Assembly (NCBI GenBank): GCA_023853785.1 | Contig: JAJIRX010000668.1 | Location: 248,001-312,000, forward strand | Direction: 5' to 3' | DNA length: 64,000 nucleotides | Origin: Psilocybe azurescens | Taxonomy: Eukaryota; Basidiomycota; Agaricomycetes; Agaricales; Agrocybaceae | In this document: in pieces, positions 24,946 to 35,637 of the stretch | Position numbering within the stretch: the stretch's first letter is position 1 | How the letters are laid out: the number at the start of each line of letters is the position of its first letter | Made by a program: the position numbers and the translations under genes | The notes under the pieces: model-generated | Databases searched by the model: none | Told to the model about the DNA's origin: nothing | What the model saw: only the letters and a program-made list of their open reading frames with translations

Positions 24946-24980
24946 AGCTAAATCATTTAAGAATTAAGGTTTTCGGCGGA

Positions 24981-25443
24981 AGTTGAACAACTCTTTGCCA
25001 CCGGTTCTTTTTGACTCCGATTGTTGTTGTGGCATGTTGGGTAACTGCGATCACGAGCGTCTATTCACAGTGACAGCCATAGAAGCTAGCGCTTGGCAGA
25101 GCCCAGTGCTTTCATGCACTGCAGGAAAGCTACTGTGCCATATATAAGTATGCTATGAGATGTCGAAATATTAACCCGGCATGTATGAGCCAAATTTCTA
25201 GTAAGCACTCAGAGGTAGTAGAGTATGAAGATAGTTCGTCTCAGATGTATTGCTCGTATCATTGATCTGTAGGATGACCCGACAACCTACAAGCTGCTTC
25301 ATATCCCTGACACAAAGTATATGATATAGAGAGGCTCTGGAGCTATAAATCAGAGACTTTCTCTTATCAGTTTGCGCATCCAAACTCACAAATTGTGCGA
25401 TCGGACGACTCTCAACTGCACCCATAAAAAGCCTCACTAAGCA
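24981..25443. other. intergenic
   Basis: No gene seen. Contains the outer direct repeat (TTGCCACCGG) next to the right end of the inverted-repeat element, and the 3' flank of the small mitochondrial-type gene. Confidence 0.5.
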
Positions 25444-25848
25444 TCAAAGGACGAACCCGTCACCCTGTTTTCCGCCCGCATTAAAGAACGCGGCTGTCGC
25501 AGACGCGCTCCCGACCTGCTCGAGCATCCCAATCCCCTCCGGATTGCCCAACGTCCTATCCGCGGGATCCGGCCTGATATTCGGCGACGCCGCGTCGATG
25601 CTGAAATTATCCCCGCTGCTCCTCGCCGCCATCGCGCTGCGCACCGACTGCGACTGCGTGTCGTTCGGATGTTTATTCGCTGAGTCGGTGACATGCCCTT
25701 GAGACATGCAGTCTTTTTGCTCGTAGAGCGCATCTTGGGCGAGGGAGGGTACGACTTGCATTGTACTGCGCTTGCTTAGAGTCGCTGTGGAGAATGGACG
25801 CGCTATGCGCTGCGGGATGAGCTTAGGAAATTTGGAGATTGTGTTCAT
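25444..25848 (-). CDS. small mitochondrial-type hydrophilic protein (paralog A)
   Basis: Single exon, 134 aa. The first 40 residues are basic, Ser/Thr-rich and free of acids (FPKLIPQRIARPFSTATLSK), as expected of a mitochondrial presequence. The rest is hydrophilic: KDCMSQGHVTDSANKH, a Ser/Arg-rich stretch, and NPEGIGMLEQVGSAS, ending GDGFVL. The same blocks recur in the neighbour at 26.2-26.5 kb, so this is a tandem paralog pair on the same strand. No enzyme motif. Such small hydrophilic presequence-bearing proteins in fungi are often stress induced, but nothing here proves that. Confidence 0.65.
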   Translation of the reverse strand: MNTISKFPKLIPQRIARPFSTATLSKRSTMQVVPSLAQDALYEQKDCMSQGHVTDSANKHPNDTQSQSVRSAMAARSSGDNFSIDAASPNIRPDPADRTLGNPEGIGMLEQVGSASATAAFFNAGGKQGDGFVL

Positions 25849-26173
25849 TGTGTTGTAGTTTGAAGGTGGTGGTTTGGGGACTTATTAAAGTCTTGAAATG
25901 TGTACGTGCAAAGAAAGTATGAAATGTCTGAGTTTCTATTCCGGAATCTAAGCCCCTAACTATCGCTGTGGCTATGACATCACTCAAAATAGCCGCTTCG
26001 CGATTGCTTCACGAACGTCGATGTATGGCGATGAATTAAATTGATTCGCTTGCTAAAGTGCTTACAAGTTTATTACAAAAGCAAGCTTCAGTTCCACATT
26101 CAAAATCGTACTCGGAATGTCAAAATATACACTAACCTTTCCCGAAACCCACAAGCCCATCACCGATTCCAGT

Positions 26174-26541
26174 TCACTTCTTTTCAAAATGCTCAGCACT
26201 CCCTCCCGCACTCCCGACCTGATCTACCATCCCAACACCCTCCGGGTTTCCCTTGCCCCTATCCTCGGGCTTCGTCTTCTTCCCCGGGCTCGCCGCATCC
26301 AACGCGCCCCCGGAATCATCCTTCCGCGTCCCCTTGCCCCCTTCGCAGACTCACTATGCACGCTCTTCTGGTGCAAGTTCGATGAGTCGTTGACGTTGCC
26401 TTGTGACATGTTGTCTTTCTTCGCTGATAGACTCTCTTTGGATGGTGAAGTGGCGTAACCCATTCTCATTCCGCCTGCCATGCGCAAGGGCATCAGCGCC
26501 ATTACTCGCGACACGGGAGCTGCGCGAATGATGCTAGCCAT
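26174..26541 (-). CDS. small mitochondrial-type hydrophilic protein (paralog B)
   Basis: Starts at 26541 with a basic presequence (RAAPVSRVMALMPLRMAGG), then SAKKDNMSQGNVNDSSNLH, matching paralog A. A G5 run near 26330 breaks the frame. With one more G the protein continues as DDSGGALDAASPGKK, then NPEGVGMVDQVGSAG and stops at 26174 after HFEKK, giving the same C-terminal block as paralog A. This makes a missing base far more likely than a true truncation. Soluble matrix protein of unknown function (inference). Confidence 0.6.
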
Positions 26542-27117
26542 TATTATCGTTCGGTTTTTGAGTTGGTGATGTTGGGTAATGGGTGTTCAAGCTCAAGAAT
26601 GAATGTGGAACGAGCGCGCATCACAGATTTTTGGAGAAACATATACGCATAATGACGTCACCGAAGCGTATACCGTACTGCAACTCCAACGCGTGCACCG
26701 AGGACTACTTATGTGTCAAAAGAAACTTACAGTAAGTTTGACAATCTGTAATTGTATCTTTATGTCACTTTCCACGAGGGTCGAGAATCCATGTCCGACG
26801 ACAAGACCCTGAAGCCCGCAAAGCATTTAATAAAGGACTGAACAACAATGGCGTGTTTCGACTATGCATGTAGTAAGTATAGAAAATAAATATAATCGTA
26901 CAAGGCAAGGCAAAACTAGAAATAGCAAATCAGAATCATGATACATGTGAAGCAAGATGCGAGAAAGTTGGGAAAAAAGATGGTGCTAAAATATCGTGGA
27001 TCAGCATCACAAAAAGTCAAAAAGGTTTAGATACATACGGTTTAAATATAGCTTCAAAATGAAAAATCCCCAAGAGATCGAAAAAGGCAGACTAGAAGAA
27101 ATACTAGAATTCACAAA
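26542..27117. other. intergenic, AT-rich
   Basis: Shared flank of the small mitochondrial-type gene and the hypothetical gene at 27.1-27.6 kb. No gene seen. Confidence 0.5.
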
Positions 27118-27578
27118 TTAAATCAATTTTGCCTCGTCAGTATCCCAGCCAGAAGAAGGCGCAAGAAGAGAGAAACATACGCCAGGAAGGGTAGGAACCC
27201 TGATATACTCAAACGCATTCTGCTGGTGCTGGCGCGTAGGCAACATCTGGCTTCGCGACCTATACGGCACCTTCGCCTGAGGGCGGGGGGCTTCGGCGAG
27301 CTTTCGACTCGAATGCTTCGCGACTCCACGCGCGGGCTCGAGTTTGCGCTCGAGGTCGGGGTCGCACCGACATCCGGAGGGAAATGCACCATCGTGCTGC
27401 TCATGCTCTCGACGGGGCTAAACGAGGTACCGCGATCGGCTTCTTGTGGGGAGGGCAGTGGTAATACTGGGGTGGACACCGAGAGGATGGATGTAGGCGG
27501 TGAGGAGGAGTCTTTCTGAGATCGCCGACTGAACGAGAAGACGGATTTGAGACGGAGGGGAATGGTGATTTGAGGCAT
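27118..27578 (-). CDS. hypothetical Ser/Pro-rich protein
   Basis: Begins MPQITIPLRLKSVFSFSRR; a Ser/Pro/Thr-rich body follows. At a C6 run near 27285 the annotated frame turns Arg/Cys-rich. Adding one C instead gives RPQAKVPYRSRSQML...FEYIRVPTLPG, then a GTATGT donor near 27182 and a short last exon ending AKLI at 27118. The second reading looks more natural. No domain recognised. It could be a cytoplasmic regulatory protein; the low complexity prevents a family call. Confidence 0.4.
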
Positions 27579-30190
27579 AACAATATGTGTGAAAGGAGAG
27601 ACTGGATGGGTTGATTGACGAGAAAGGAGAAGAAAACGTCTGTTATCGACGACGAGCTTGAGCTTGAGCTGGGTTGTGAAAAGAAGGAAGGTATGTTATA
27701 TATAATTTACTTATATATAAGTGGGTATTGGGCCCGGTGACAGGGCTCTGGGAAAGAGAAGGAGCAAGAGATATGAGATACGATATGAATAGGACGAAGG
27801 AGGGAGGCTGAGGGGGATTGTGAATGTGACTGGGAGTTTAAATCAGTCCTAGCCTGGACCCTGCCCCCTACGTATGGTACGGTACGGGATGTTCCCATAT
27901 CTGATGAATATCGAACCTTGAAGCCCAAGCCGCAAATGAAAAAGCCTATTGGCAACCGATGTTCGATGTCCGATTTCCGATTCTTGATCGCGTGTACATG
28001 CGAGGTGGGCGAAGAGCCGAATATGTATTGAATATATAGCGCGATCGTTTGAGTGGGAGCTGGATAGTGGGGGCATCATTCGTAAATAGCCCTAAGCGCG
28101 GGCGCGACACGGTGTACAAGGACAATGGTGTTACATACATACTTTGATCCTTTAGATGATTAAATGGCTAAGCGGATCCTGGAAGTTGCAGCCACAGACC
28201 CCGCCCAATTATCCGGTTCGAATTTTGAAACCCGTCCTACACAGTTCCTACACTCGTCCCACAGCAACGCGCTAGCCGCTATGTATGTAGCGAGGCCCAG
28301 TGTCGGGTAAAAAGTCGCCGCCACTTTGGACACCGACGATGGAGCCTTAGAATAATACAATTACGGCGTCTTCCTTGACAGGGTGGCTGTTAAGGATTAA
28401 GATATCCCCGATTCGTCGACCTGGGGCGATTAGACCGCTGAAGCCTGGCAAGAAGGACTCTAGTATTGGATGTATGCCGCGCTATAGAGACTTCTTCGCC
28501 CACTAGAACTTGACTGGGAGTTAGAATACCGTATTCTGTTTCAAGAGGGGTCTCGTTACCTGCGGAATTGAAGAGGAAGGATCGATATCTATCACGCGAG
28601 CGAGCCTGCATACCTTTTGGCCGCTTAGGATCCGAAACTCGAGCTCGAATCCATTGACCTGACCAGCTCTTCCCGGAATCCCAAATGGAGCGTCCAATGC
28701 CAATGACCATGCATGCATGAAGCCAAAGGATTACGAGAAAATGGCTATGCTGAAAAGAGCGAAAGCCAAGATAGGAGAAGAGTATGCACAACGGTGTTTG
28801 CAGCGAAGGGAATACATGGAAGAGAAAGAGTAAGAGGCACGCTACCTTGAGAATGCCGGGCAGCGGCGCACAGTCTCGCACGGCGGTACCGAACTCCCGT
28901 ATTTAGTGCAATTCAGGCACAGAGACCGCGGAGCCCATGGTATCGAGCTCACCCTTCCCACTGTCTAAAGTACTCTAGACTCGAGTTACTTCAAGTCAGT
29001 TTACCTCGATCTGACTTCGTTGTTCTTGGTGGATTAAATATGTTTAACATCAGCTTGTCAGTGCGGGACATATCGACACTTCGGGCCGCTAATACTTTTC
29101 GAGTGTCCTAGTATTAAGACCTCTATGCTTTCTGGTCTTTGGTGACAAGCAAGTCAATGGTCATGATAGCCATACATCCTAAAAGCAAAGCGTTGGTGTG
29201 AAATGCAACAGAGATTCTTCGTGATTTCACAAGAAAAACAATTACAGGCCAGCCAGTAAAAGAAACAGTACGAAAAGTTAGGAATGGTGAACCTCAGACT
29301 AGCGCAAAAGGATCTACCTTGCAAAACTCCATGGAATAGGAAAAATAACCGTGATCATTCCTGTTTCATTAGCCATCATCATCATCTTATCTGAAAAGGT
29401 ATCGCAAATTCCTGTTAAAGCCATGTCCCAAGCACTTCTCGTTATTTCGCAGCTTTCCAGCAATTGCAAGCGGTCGAAACATTTGTTGTATTGAAGACTC
29501 GTATTAAGTCAACAAATATTAGCCATTATAGAAAGTTCTTTACACACGCAGAGAGCGTCTCTTGTGATACAGGGCTTAGCATCTATGACCAGAATTTGAA
29601 GGCAGTCAGAAAAAAGCGTTGAATAATCAACGCGACATATCATTTGGAGGAGTCGGAGCTCGTAACCTTCCACAACCGGAAGTTACCGAATATTGATCTT
29701 TTGGTTCCGGTTACCCCGCATTCTGAAGAAAACCACTACAAACGAGGCTGGTCCTGGCTCACCTCACAGCACCACTCCATGAAATGATTCTTTGGAGCGT
29801 TGTGGAGACTCCCCGGCGCCATATGCTTCTACATTGTTCAACGATCCCCCATGAAGGAAATTGGTGGCTAGTATCGTCATTACGAAGGCATGTACCCGGG
29901 TCGGAACTGGGCGCTAACTGAGAGGTGGGAGCGAGTAACGAAGGCGTAATAATACACGGATATGGCAGCAAAGCCGCAGGTGGTCATGGGATATGTGAAT
30001 TGAAGGCTTGAAGCTCCGGCACTGACATCCACCCATCATGCTTTTTACCTTATAGCCATTGAAAACGTGATCAACTGTCTTTTGCCTACTACGTATACCT
30101 ATCCACAGGTACCTTTCTTCGACACAACCACCAGCTTCATACAAACACCCCGAAGACAAAAGACAAAAACGCATAAAACATCCACCATCG
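27579..30190. other. gene-poor interval
   Basis: A minus-strand open frame at 28390-28881 (163 codons, two hydrophobic stretches, then Arg-rich) could be a small membrane protein but has no recognisable family and an undistinguished codon pattern. At 29740-29930 the plus strand reads like a decayed F-box start (PLHEMILWSVVETP), a possible relic of the F-box family represented at 30.2 kb. The rest shows nothing I can support. Confidence 0.3.
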
Positions 30191-31485
30191 ATGCCTACTT
30201 CAATAACGACCGCAATCCCAATCCCACGACCGGTGCAGTACCCGATCCTGCCTTGGGAAATAACCGACGCCATCATCGACCACCTCCATTCCGATGTGCG
30301 AGCGCTGGGGGTCTGCAGCACCGTCTGTGCAGAGTGGCTCATTCGCAGTCGGTACCACATCTTCTCGACTGTCCAGCTCTGGCCTTGGCGGGCGCAACGT
30401 TTCTTCGATCTTGCGGGCTCCGAGAAGTGCACGTTCGTGAACCAGATCAGGTGCATCAAAGTCGACGATTCGAAAACGAAAGCCGCAGCGGCAGACGGAA
30501 GCCCAGGTGGGAGAGGAACCGACGAACGTGACGGCAGAACGCCATTTTTCGAGGCCATGGCCAATTCGAGCTTCCCATGCTTCGCCCGAGTCCGAACGCT
30601 CGCCGTGCACAACGTAGACTGGACGAAGCTCTCCCTGCGGCAGCAATGCACTCTGCGCACCCGCCTCTCGCAGTTCCACCAGCTCGATCGGCTCGAGCTG
30701 CACGGCGTCATCTTCCACGACATGCGCGAAGTTGCCCGCGTAGTCGACGCCTTCCCCGCGCTCTATCACCTCACCGCGAACGTCACGTTTATGAAGTTCC
30801 TCGAGCACACCATCGCTTCTGCGATGGCGAATCCGCTGTCGAATAAGCTTCGCTCGCTCGAAGTGGGCACAGAGGAGGGTGTGCCGGTGCTGCTGAGTAG
30901 TATTGCCTTTGCCACGGGCCGCGAGCCTATTCGGGAGTTGAAGCTGCGCAATGTCAGATCAGGACATCTGCAGTATGTTCAAAACGCGTTGAGGAAGGCT
31001 GAGAGTAAACTAAGGCATTTATCCCTGGGGTTTGAGCTGGAGTCGGCCGTGAAGGTTTCCAATGGTACGAGGCCGCCTGATATCGGGTGTCCAATCCTAA
31101 TTTTGTTCTGATAGAGGACCTTGTGCGAGCGTTGGATTTCTCCCATTTGAGTCATCTGCAGACACTTCGCTTGGAGGGCCTGAATTTCTTCAAAATACCG
31201 TGCATGCAAGAAAGACTTTCGGGGATCCTCGAAAGCATCGAGTCGTCCTTCCTCGAGTCCATTCACCTCCGGGTCCGTATGGACGTCGAAGACAGTGTTG
31301 CAAAAATGCAAAAGTTCAATTGGTGCAGAATAGAGCGTGCGTTACTGGCGCTTCATTTCTTTGGAATGAAGTTCGTCATAGTCACGGTCGATATTCCCTC
31401 GCAAGGTACGGTTACAGAGGAGGAAGTTGGGGGCTGGATAACGGGGGGGATGAGCGATTTGTATTCTCGGGGGCGCTGCGCGTGA
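30191..31485 (+). CDS. F-box domain protein
   Basis: Exon 1 (30191-31064) and exon 2 (from 31115), joined by a 50-nt GT-AG intron with the split codon G|AG. Near the N terminus is the F-box: YPILPWEITDAIIDHLHSD, VCSTVCAEWLIRSRYHIFST. Leu-rich segments follow (LDRLELHGVIFHDM, LRSLEVGTEEGVPVLLSSI, LRHLSLGFELES, LQTLRLEGLNF), typical of agaricomycete F-box proteins that recruit substrates to SCF ubiquitin ligases. The listed end at 31485 follows a G5 run. With one extra G the frame continues as GALRVSVVREG for some 60 codons, so the true C terminus may be near 31658. F-box genes of this type are greatly expanded in mushrooms. Confidence 0.75.
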
Positions 31486-32008
31486 GTGTCGTACGTGAGG
31501 GACGTGCGGGTGAAGTCGAAAGTTCCAGTGGTCAGTCGAATGTGCTCCTTGCTCCCAGGTCCCGGCACTGTGCTAACGATAAGAATTACAGTTACTTCAA
31601 AGGCTTAGCTGGCTCACCTACCGATGAATATACCTTCCAGACTGACAAAAGGGATTGAGGACAGCGCATGGTTAGACAAGTAGAGGCAGCAGAACGGATT
31701 GTTAGGTTACTATCGCAGAGGAGAGTCATTTGTTGGTCTCGCGACGAGCAAGTACTGGGCAATTGTCGTGAGAACGATAAAGCGACATGGTTTGAGCCTT
31801 CAAGCGACGGACGGTGGGTTATAGACAGTGAGCTGTTGTAGTTGTGGTATGAACGCAAGAGCAAGTTCTGTTCTTATCTTTCAACCAGCACCGAGCCGCG
31901 TCGCGCGAGAGATAAGGGTCGAGACTCGACGGGACGACGGAACTCCATACGCTAGTGGAAACACTGCCTCTCAATCATAAAATATGTGAATAAAACAACT
32001 TCAGCCAT
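31486..32008. other. 3' flank of F-box gene and 5' flank of tRNA
   Basis: Up to about 31658 it may be the real C-terminal part of the F-box gene if the G-run indel is corrected. Beyond that no gene is seen. Confidence 0.35.
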
Positions 32009-32131
32009 GGTGAGATGGCCGAGCGGTCTAAGGCGCCAGACTAAGGAAAAACCAGGATGTCTGACATCCATTACGTGAATCCACACGTAATCTGGTCCTC
32101 CGGGGCGTGGGTTCGAATCCCACTCTCATCA
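32009..32131 (+). tRNA. tRNA-Leu(AAG) with 43-nt intron
   Basis: The acceptor strand GGTGAGA pairs with TCTCATC (one G-U), A as discriminator. A-box region TGGCCGAGCGGTC, anticodon stem CCAGA/TCTGG with loop CTAAGG...A, so the anticodon is AAG at 32043-32045. An intron of 43 nt (32047-32089) sits at the usual place, one base after the anticodon. A long class II variable arm (TCCTCCGGGGC) and a canonical T arm (GTGGG TTCGAAT CCCAC) follow. A run of T (CTTTTT, then ATTTTT) just downstream serves as the Pol III terminator. Confidence 0.95.
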
Positions 32132-32149
32132 AATCTTTTTATTTTTGGA

Positions 32150-32325
32150 CATTTTGGAATGGGCGCCAAGGCGTTGGTCCGAATCCCAATGTCAAATCCA
32201 GTTTTGTTTGAAGCCTAACCTCAAAGTCTGTTCTATCGTCAAATCCATTATTTTTATGCATTTTCTGCTGTTCCTTGGGGATGGGCTTTAAGATGTTGGT
32301 TCGAATCCCGACCCTCTCAGTATAG
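32150..32325 (+). repeat. two degenerate tRNA 3'-half relics behind tRNA-Leu
   Basis: Two stretches downstream resemble the 3' half of the tRNA-Leu: GGCGTTGGTCCGAATCCCA near 32171 and GATGTTGGTTCGAATCCCG near 32292. Each is preceded by a T-rich stretch like the tRNA terminator, and each keeps a B-box-like core (GGTYCGAATCC) while the 5' half is lost. They look like decayed tandem copies of the tRNA end. Confidence 0.55.
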
Positions 32326-32656
32326 ATTTATTCCAATGTTTTGTGCTGGAACGACCAAGAAACGACTCAAAGCAACCGCACATCTTTAGATCTGTGAATT
32401 AGAAATAATGTATGTGTACACCTCTCTAGACATAAAGAACACACATTCTTTCTTGTAAGAGAAGAGTAAAGTCATACTGACTCTCAGTGCGACTTGTGTG
32501 CGACCGTGAGAGGTTATTAATAACTTCCCAACACTCGGTCGCTCGCCGCGATAACCTTTTGGTCTGTACTCTCGTGCTCTGTTCTTCAAAATTGCATACA
32601 TATAGTGAGGTCGGTTTCATGCTATCCCAATCTCTGCGGCTTATCTTAGTTTTTAG

Positions 32657-33139
32657 ATGACCTCGACTCTGCCTTCCGCATTTACAGTCGGGTCGCTTTA
32701 TCTCGCTGCTTTTGCACAAGCGCGCTCGCCACACATTGGCCTGATCATCCCCACCAGCGAGAAATCTGGGCATCTGGTGCACATCCGCATCGATCGAGAT
32801 GTATCAGATAACTGGGTGTTCCAGACGAGAACCGAACACATTACTGGCAATATGTTCCTGACGTCCCTGCTCAAGATACACGATGTGTCTGCGGGGGAGG
32901 TTACGCTCGATCAGCTGAAGATGGCTGCGGGAGAGGTCGCTGTGCCGGATAATGATAGGTTTGGGGAGTGTGGTCCGTGGGTGTTCAGAGTTGTTGAGGA
33001 GCTGGGTAAGGTGGGTGTGCTGGATTTGGTGGACGTTCAGGAGTTGAGGAAGGAGTTTGATGAGTTTGCTGCTGAGAACCGCAACTTTGCGCGACGGGAC
33101 AAGTTCCCCAATGTCAACACCTCTCGATGGTGCATGTAG
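32657..33139 (+). CDS. DUF6914-like small protein
   Basis: Single exon, 160 aa. LYLAAFAQARSPHIGLIIPT at the N terminus, then VHIRIDRDVSDNWVFQTR, a Leu-rich LLKIHDV segment and CGPWVFRVVEEL, followed by an acidic, charged tail. The order of a His-containing first strand, a W-V-F/Y strand, and a late Cys-x-x-W-V helix resembles the DUF6914 family of basidiomycetes (function unknown). The family name is from memory. It reads without frame error. Confidence 0.6.
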   Translation: MTSTLPSAFTVGSLYLAAFAQARSPHIGLIIPTSEKSGHLVHIRIDRDVSDNWVFQTRTEHITGNMFLTSLLKIHDVSAGEVTLDQLKMAAGEVAVPDNDRFGECGPWVFRVVEELGKVGVLDLVDVQELRKEFDEFAAENRNFARRDKFPNVNTSRWCM

Positions 33140-33235
33140 TGATTAGTAGATCTACTTGAGCAATTAGTAAATACATGTGTGGTTTGCATGAGCGGACAGG
33201 AAACACAAAATGAACACATTCCTCGTGGGCAATAC

Positions 33236-34145
33236 CTAAAGAATAGTGATTCTCAACTGAGTTCTCCATTCCCATTCTGCATCCAAAACCTCACATTGGT
33301 CCGGGAAAACCTCCTTCATCATCCTATACCATTCTTCTTCGTCTCTATCACATATAAGCCGTGTAGCCTTTAAAGCCTCCCATGGTTCAGGCATCCAGCC
33401 CGCATACTCCCAATCAATGATGCACAGACGCGAGTGCCCTCGTCTATATAGTTCGAGACCTCCAGGCATTATGATATTCTTTGGTAGAGCATCTCCGTGA
33501 GTAAATACAATAGGTGTATCGCGTTGAATGAGGGGAATAAGCATCTGGTAAAGAGAGCGGGGGTCCGGTCATTATTGAGACCAACCCAAACCTTCTCCAT
33601 AAATTGGCAGGAGGACGAGAATGTGGCATCGGGCACATCTTCGAGCCATGGCAAACGGGGGTCTTCAATTGAACCTCCAGAGGCGCTGCATATGACATGG
33701 TCACGCGTGGAAGTCTGCTGATGCATAGAACTGTACTGGGACTTCATATCTTGCACAATCATCTCCTTGTCAAGAGGGGTAAGCCTTTCCCAAATATCGC
33801 AGAGGCAATCCTCTTCAATCCAAGTCGAGAGAATATATGTTGTCCCCCAGGAGCAGAAGCGCAGCAGTCTATCAGTGTCGGCGCGTCGATCCCGCGCAGA
33901 GACGCGACGAAACGCAGTGCGTCGGCCTCCACTGCTCTATCCGTGGTTTTCACCACCAGCTTAAAAGGAAGACAGAAGATGTTGTGATAAGGGCTCCAGC
34001 CGAGGAATGAGCTCGCCTTTACGAGCATTTCGAAAAGATGCGGCTTCAGAGTCTTAGGAAAGATGGAGAGTAGAAATTTAATGAGCTTTTGCGACCAGGA
34101 GATGCTGGGCAGTGGCTGGGATTGAGAAGGAACCTGTTTGGGCAT
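33236..34145 (-). CDS. APH-type phosphotransferase (kinase-like fold)
   Basis: Aminoglycoside-phosphotransferase/choline-kinase-like protein of the large fungal family. It starts at 34145 (MPKQVPSQ...). The N-lobe has LPFKLVVKTTDRAVEADALRF (ATP-binding lysine and helix C region), and the C-lobe has the Brenner-type motif FTHGDALPKNIIM and the metal-binding motif IDWEYAGWMPEPWE. Both motifs are complete, so the enzyme could be active; the substrate is unknown. Two single-base losses are inferred, near 33838 (H|YILSTWIEEDC) and at a C5 run near 33563 (DRTP|RSLYQMLIP). No clear intron is needed. Confidence 0.75.
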
Positions 34146-34550
34146 CTGGGGTGGCCACAATGAATACCGGCTTTGGGGGTGGTTGGATCGGTTTGACGGA
34201 GTTGGTTGCACAAACGCGAAGCTGAGGTAATTACAGTATACTTTCTCATAATGCACAGCTTTTGGCGAAACCGACTTTGTTCGCGGGGAAATCAGCACAT
34301 ACTGCATAATGCATGATGCACAGGCCAAATCGGTCAATATGCATTATCAGATAGGAGATTTATCTTACTACCGGGCTGCGGTGGCGTGATTATTGCATTA
34401 AGGGACATAATATGAGATGCGTTTTAGAGCGCGCTGAATTCAAAATCCCTGCTAAATGTAGAAATGTTCATGCCAAGGGGTTCAGGAGGTGGCGAGCACA
34501 GTATTGAAAATTTCAAGAAAAATGTTGCATTGAGAACGATTCTCTAGAGT

Positions 34551-34890
34551 ACACACACACACACACATCACTACTCGCGATTTCTCAGAAATATGCCTAA
34601 TTATAAAGAGCCTCATCTGACTCGAAAACCTCGAGATAAACCAAAGCCATATCATCGACAACCGAAGGTGCCTAAAATCAAAAGTGCTCCGAAAACGTCA
34701 GCAAATTCGAAAGAAAAGGCCGTGAAGATCTTACAACTGCAGACCGGCTAGAAGTCTATGCATACATTGATAAACACCCAGCTGTGTCCCAGAGGGACAT
34801 AGTCAAGCACTTCAAGACCAGAAAAGAGTCGGGACTTACCTCTATCTGCATCGCGAGGCTTCGGCATGGCCTCCCTACCCATTCTGTGGG
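34551..34890 (+). pseudogene. CA microsatellite followed by transposase N-terminal relic
   Basis: A short (CA)n tract at about 34551-34568 precedes an ATG at 34593. The basic start is followed, after a one-base frame change near 34720, by an HTH-like segment (LTTADRLEVYAYIDKHPAVS, then QRDIVKHFKTR) as found at the N terminus of pogo/CENP-B-type fungal transposases. No DDE catalytic region follows. I read it as a 5' remnant of a DNA transposon gene. Confidence 0.45.
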
Positions 34891-34899
34891 TTGATTTTC

Positions 34900-35637
34900 T
34901 GCTTCCTCAGCCAATGATCCAACAGTGGAGAGGTGTCCATCGAACAAAAAAAAGAAAGGTAGGTTTTTCTACTTCACTGAAGGCGACAATCTGGCAATCC
35001 TGAACAAAAACACCGCGACGTCGCCTTTACGGGTCCACACGTGTAGTGTTTTACAGTATCGATCCTTCAACGATCAATAAATGGATGAACTACTGCAAGA
35101 CACACCACACGGAGAAGTATATGCCGAGGCAGGCAGGGCGTAAGCAAAGCGTCTGAGGGTGATGTTGGCGTTGGCATGAACATTTGGTGCTTCATTGATA
35201 TCCAGGACGAGTGGGTTGTGGTCGTCTGGAATGCAAGCGACGATGTTAGATGATGAGTACGAGGATGGAGAAAATAGAGAAGGAAAAAATCCACCATGTG
35301 GACATCCGGCGAGCCTCCTTTGGTCGTATCCCTGATGAGGTTGAAATTCGATGCATGGTGCGTTTTGAATTGCGATTGCGATGGACGAGTACTGGTGCAT
35401 CCTTCTATTCATCATCCTTTTATTTTGTTCCTCTAATGTTGCTGACCACCTCTGAGCCTACAGAATTCTAGTCAGAACTGCTCAAATATCATTAAGGGAA
35501 ATTACACCTCGCAGACAGACGGTATATCTATCACACATAATGCAATGTACTCCGGCGTATTCTCCACTCTACCGTGACGATTCTCAATTGCGTTATTGTC
35601 TGCTAGCTACTTACTTAGTATCCGCTACTACAGACTG
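34900..35637. other. intergenic
   Basis: Short frames only. Flank between the transposase relic and the 3' end of the terpene synthase gene. Confidence 0.4.

Larger units (their letters stand above)
24060..24980. repeat. 921-bp element with 25-bp terminal inverted repeats
   Basis: The left end (24060-24084) and the reverse complement of the right end (24956-24980) agree at 24 of 25 bases, starting TCCGCCGAAAACC. No transposase frame is present inside, so this would be a non-autonomous DNA element or a foldback repeat. A younger 206-bp MITE is nested within it, and a tRNA-like relic lies near the right end. I cannot define a clean target-site duplication. Just outside both ends lies a related direct sequence (TTGCCACCG followed by CTTTTTGA). 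Confidence 0.55.

Noticed and set aside
30200..30808. Minus-strand 202-codon frame
   Set aside because: Antisense of the F-box gene, which has a clear F-box and Leu-rich strands.
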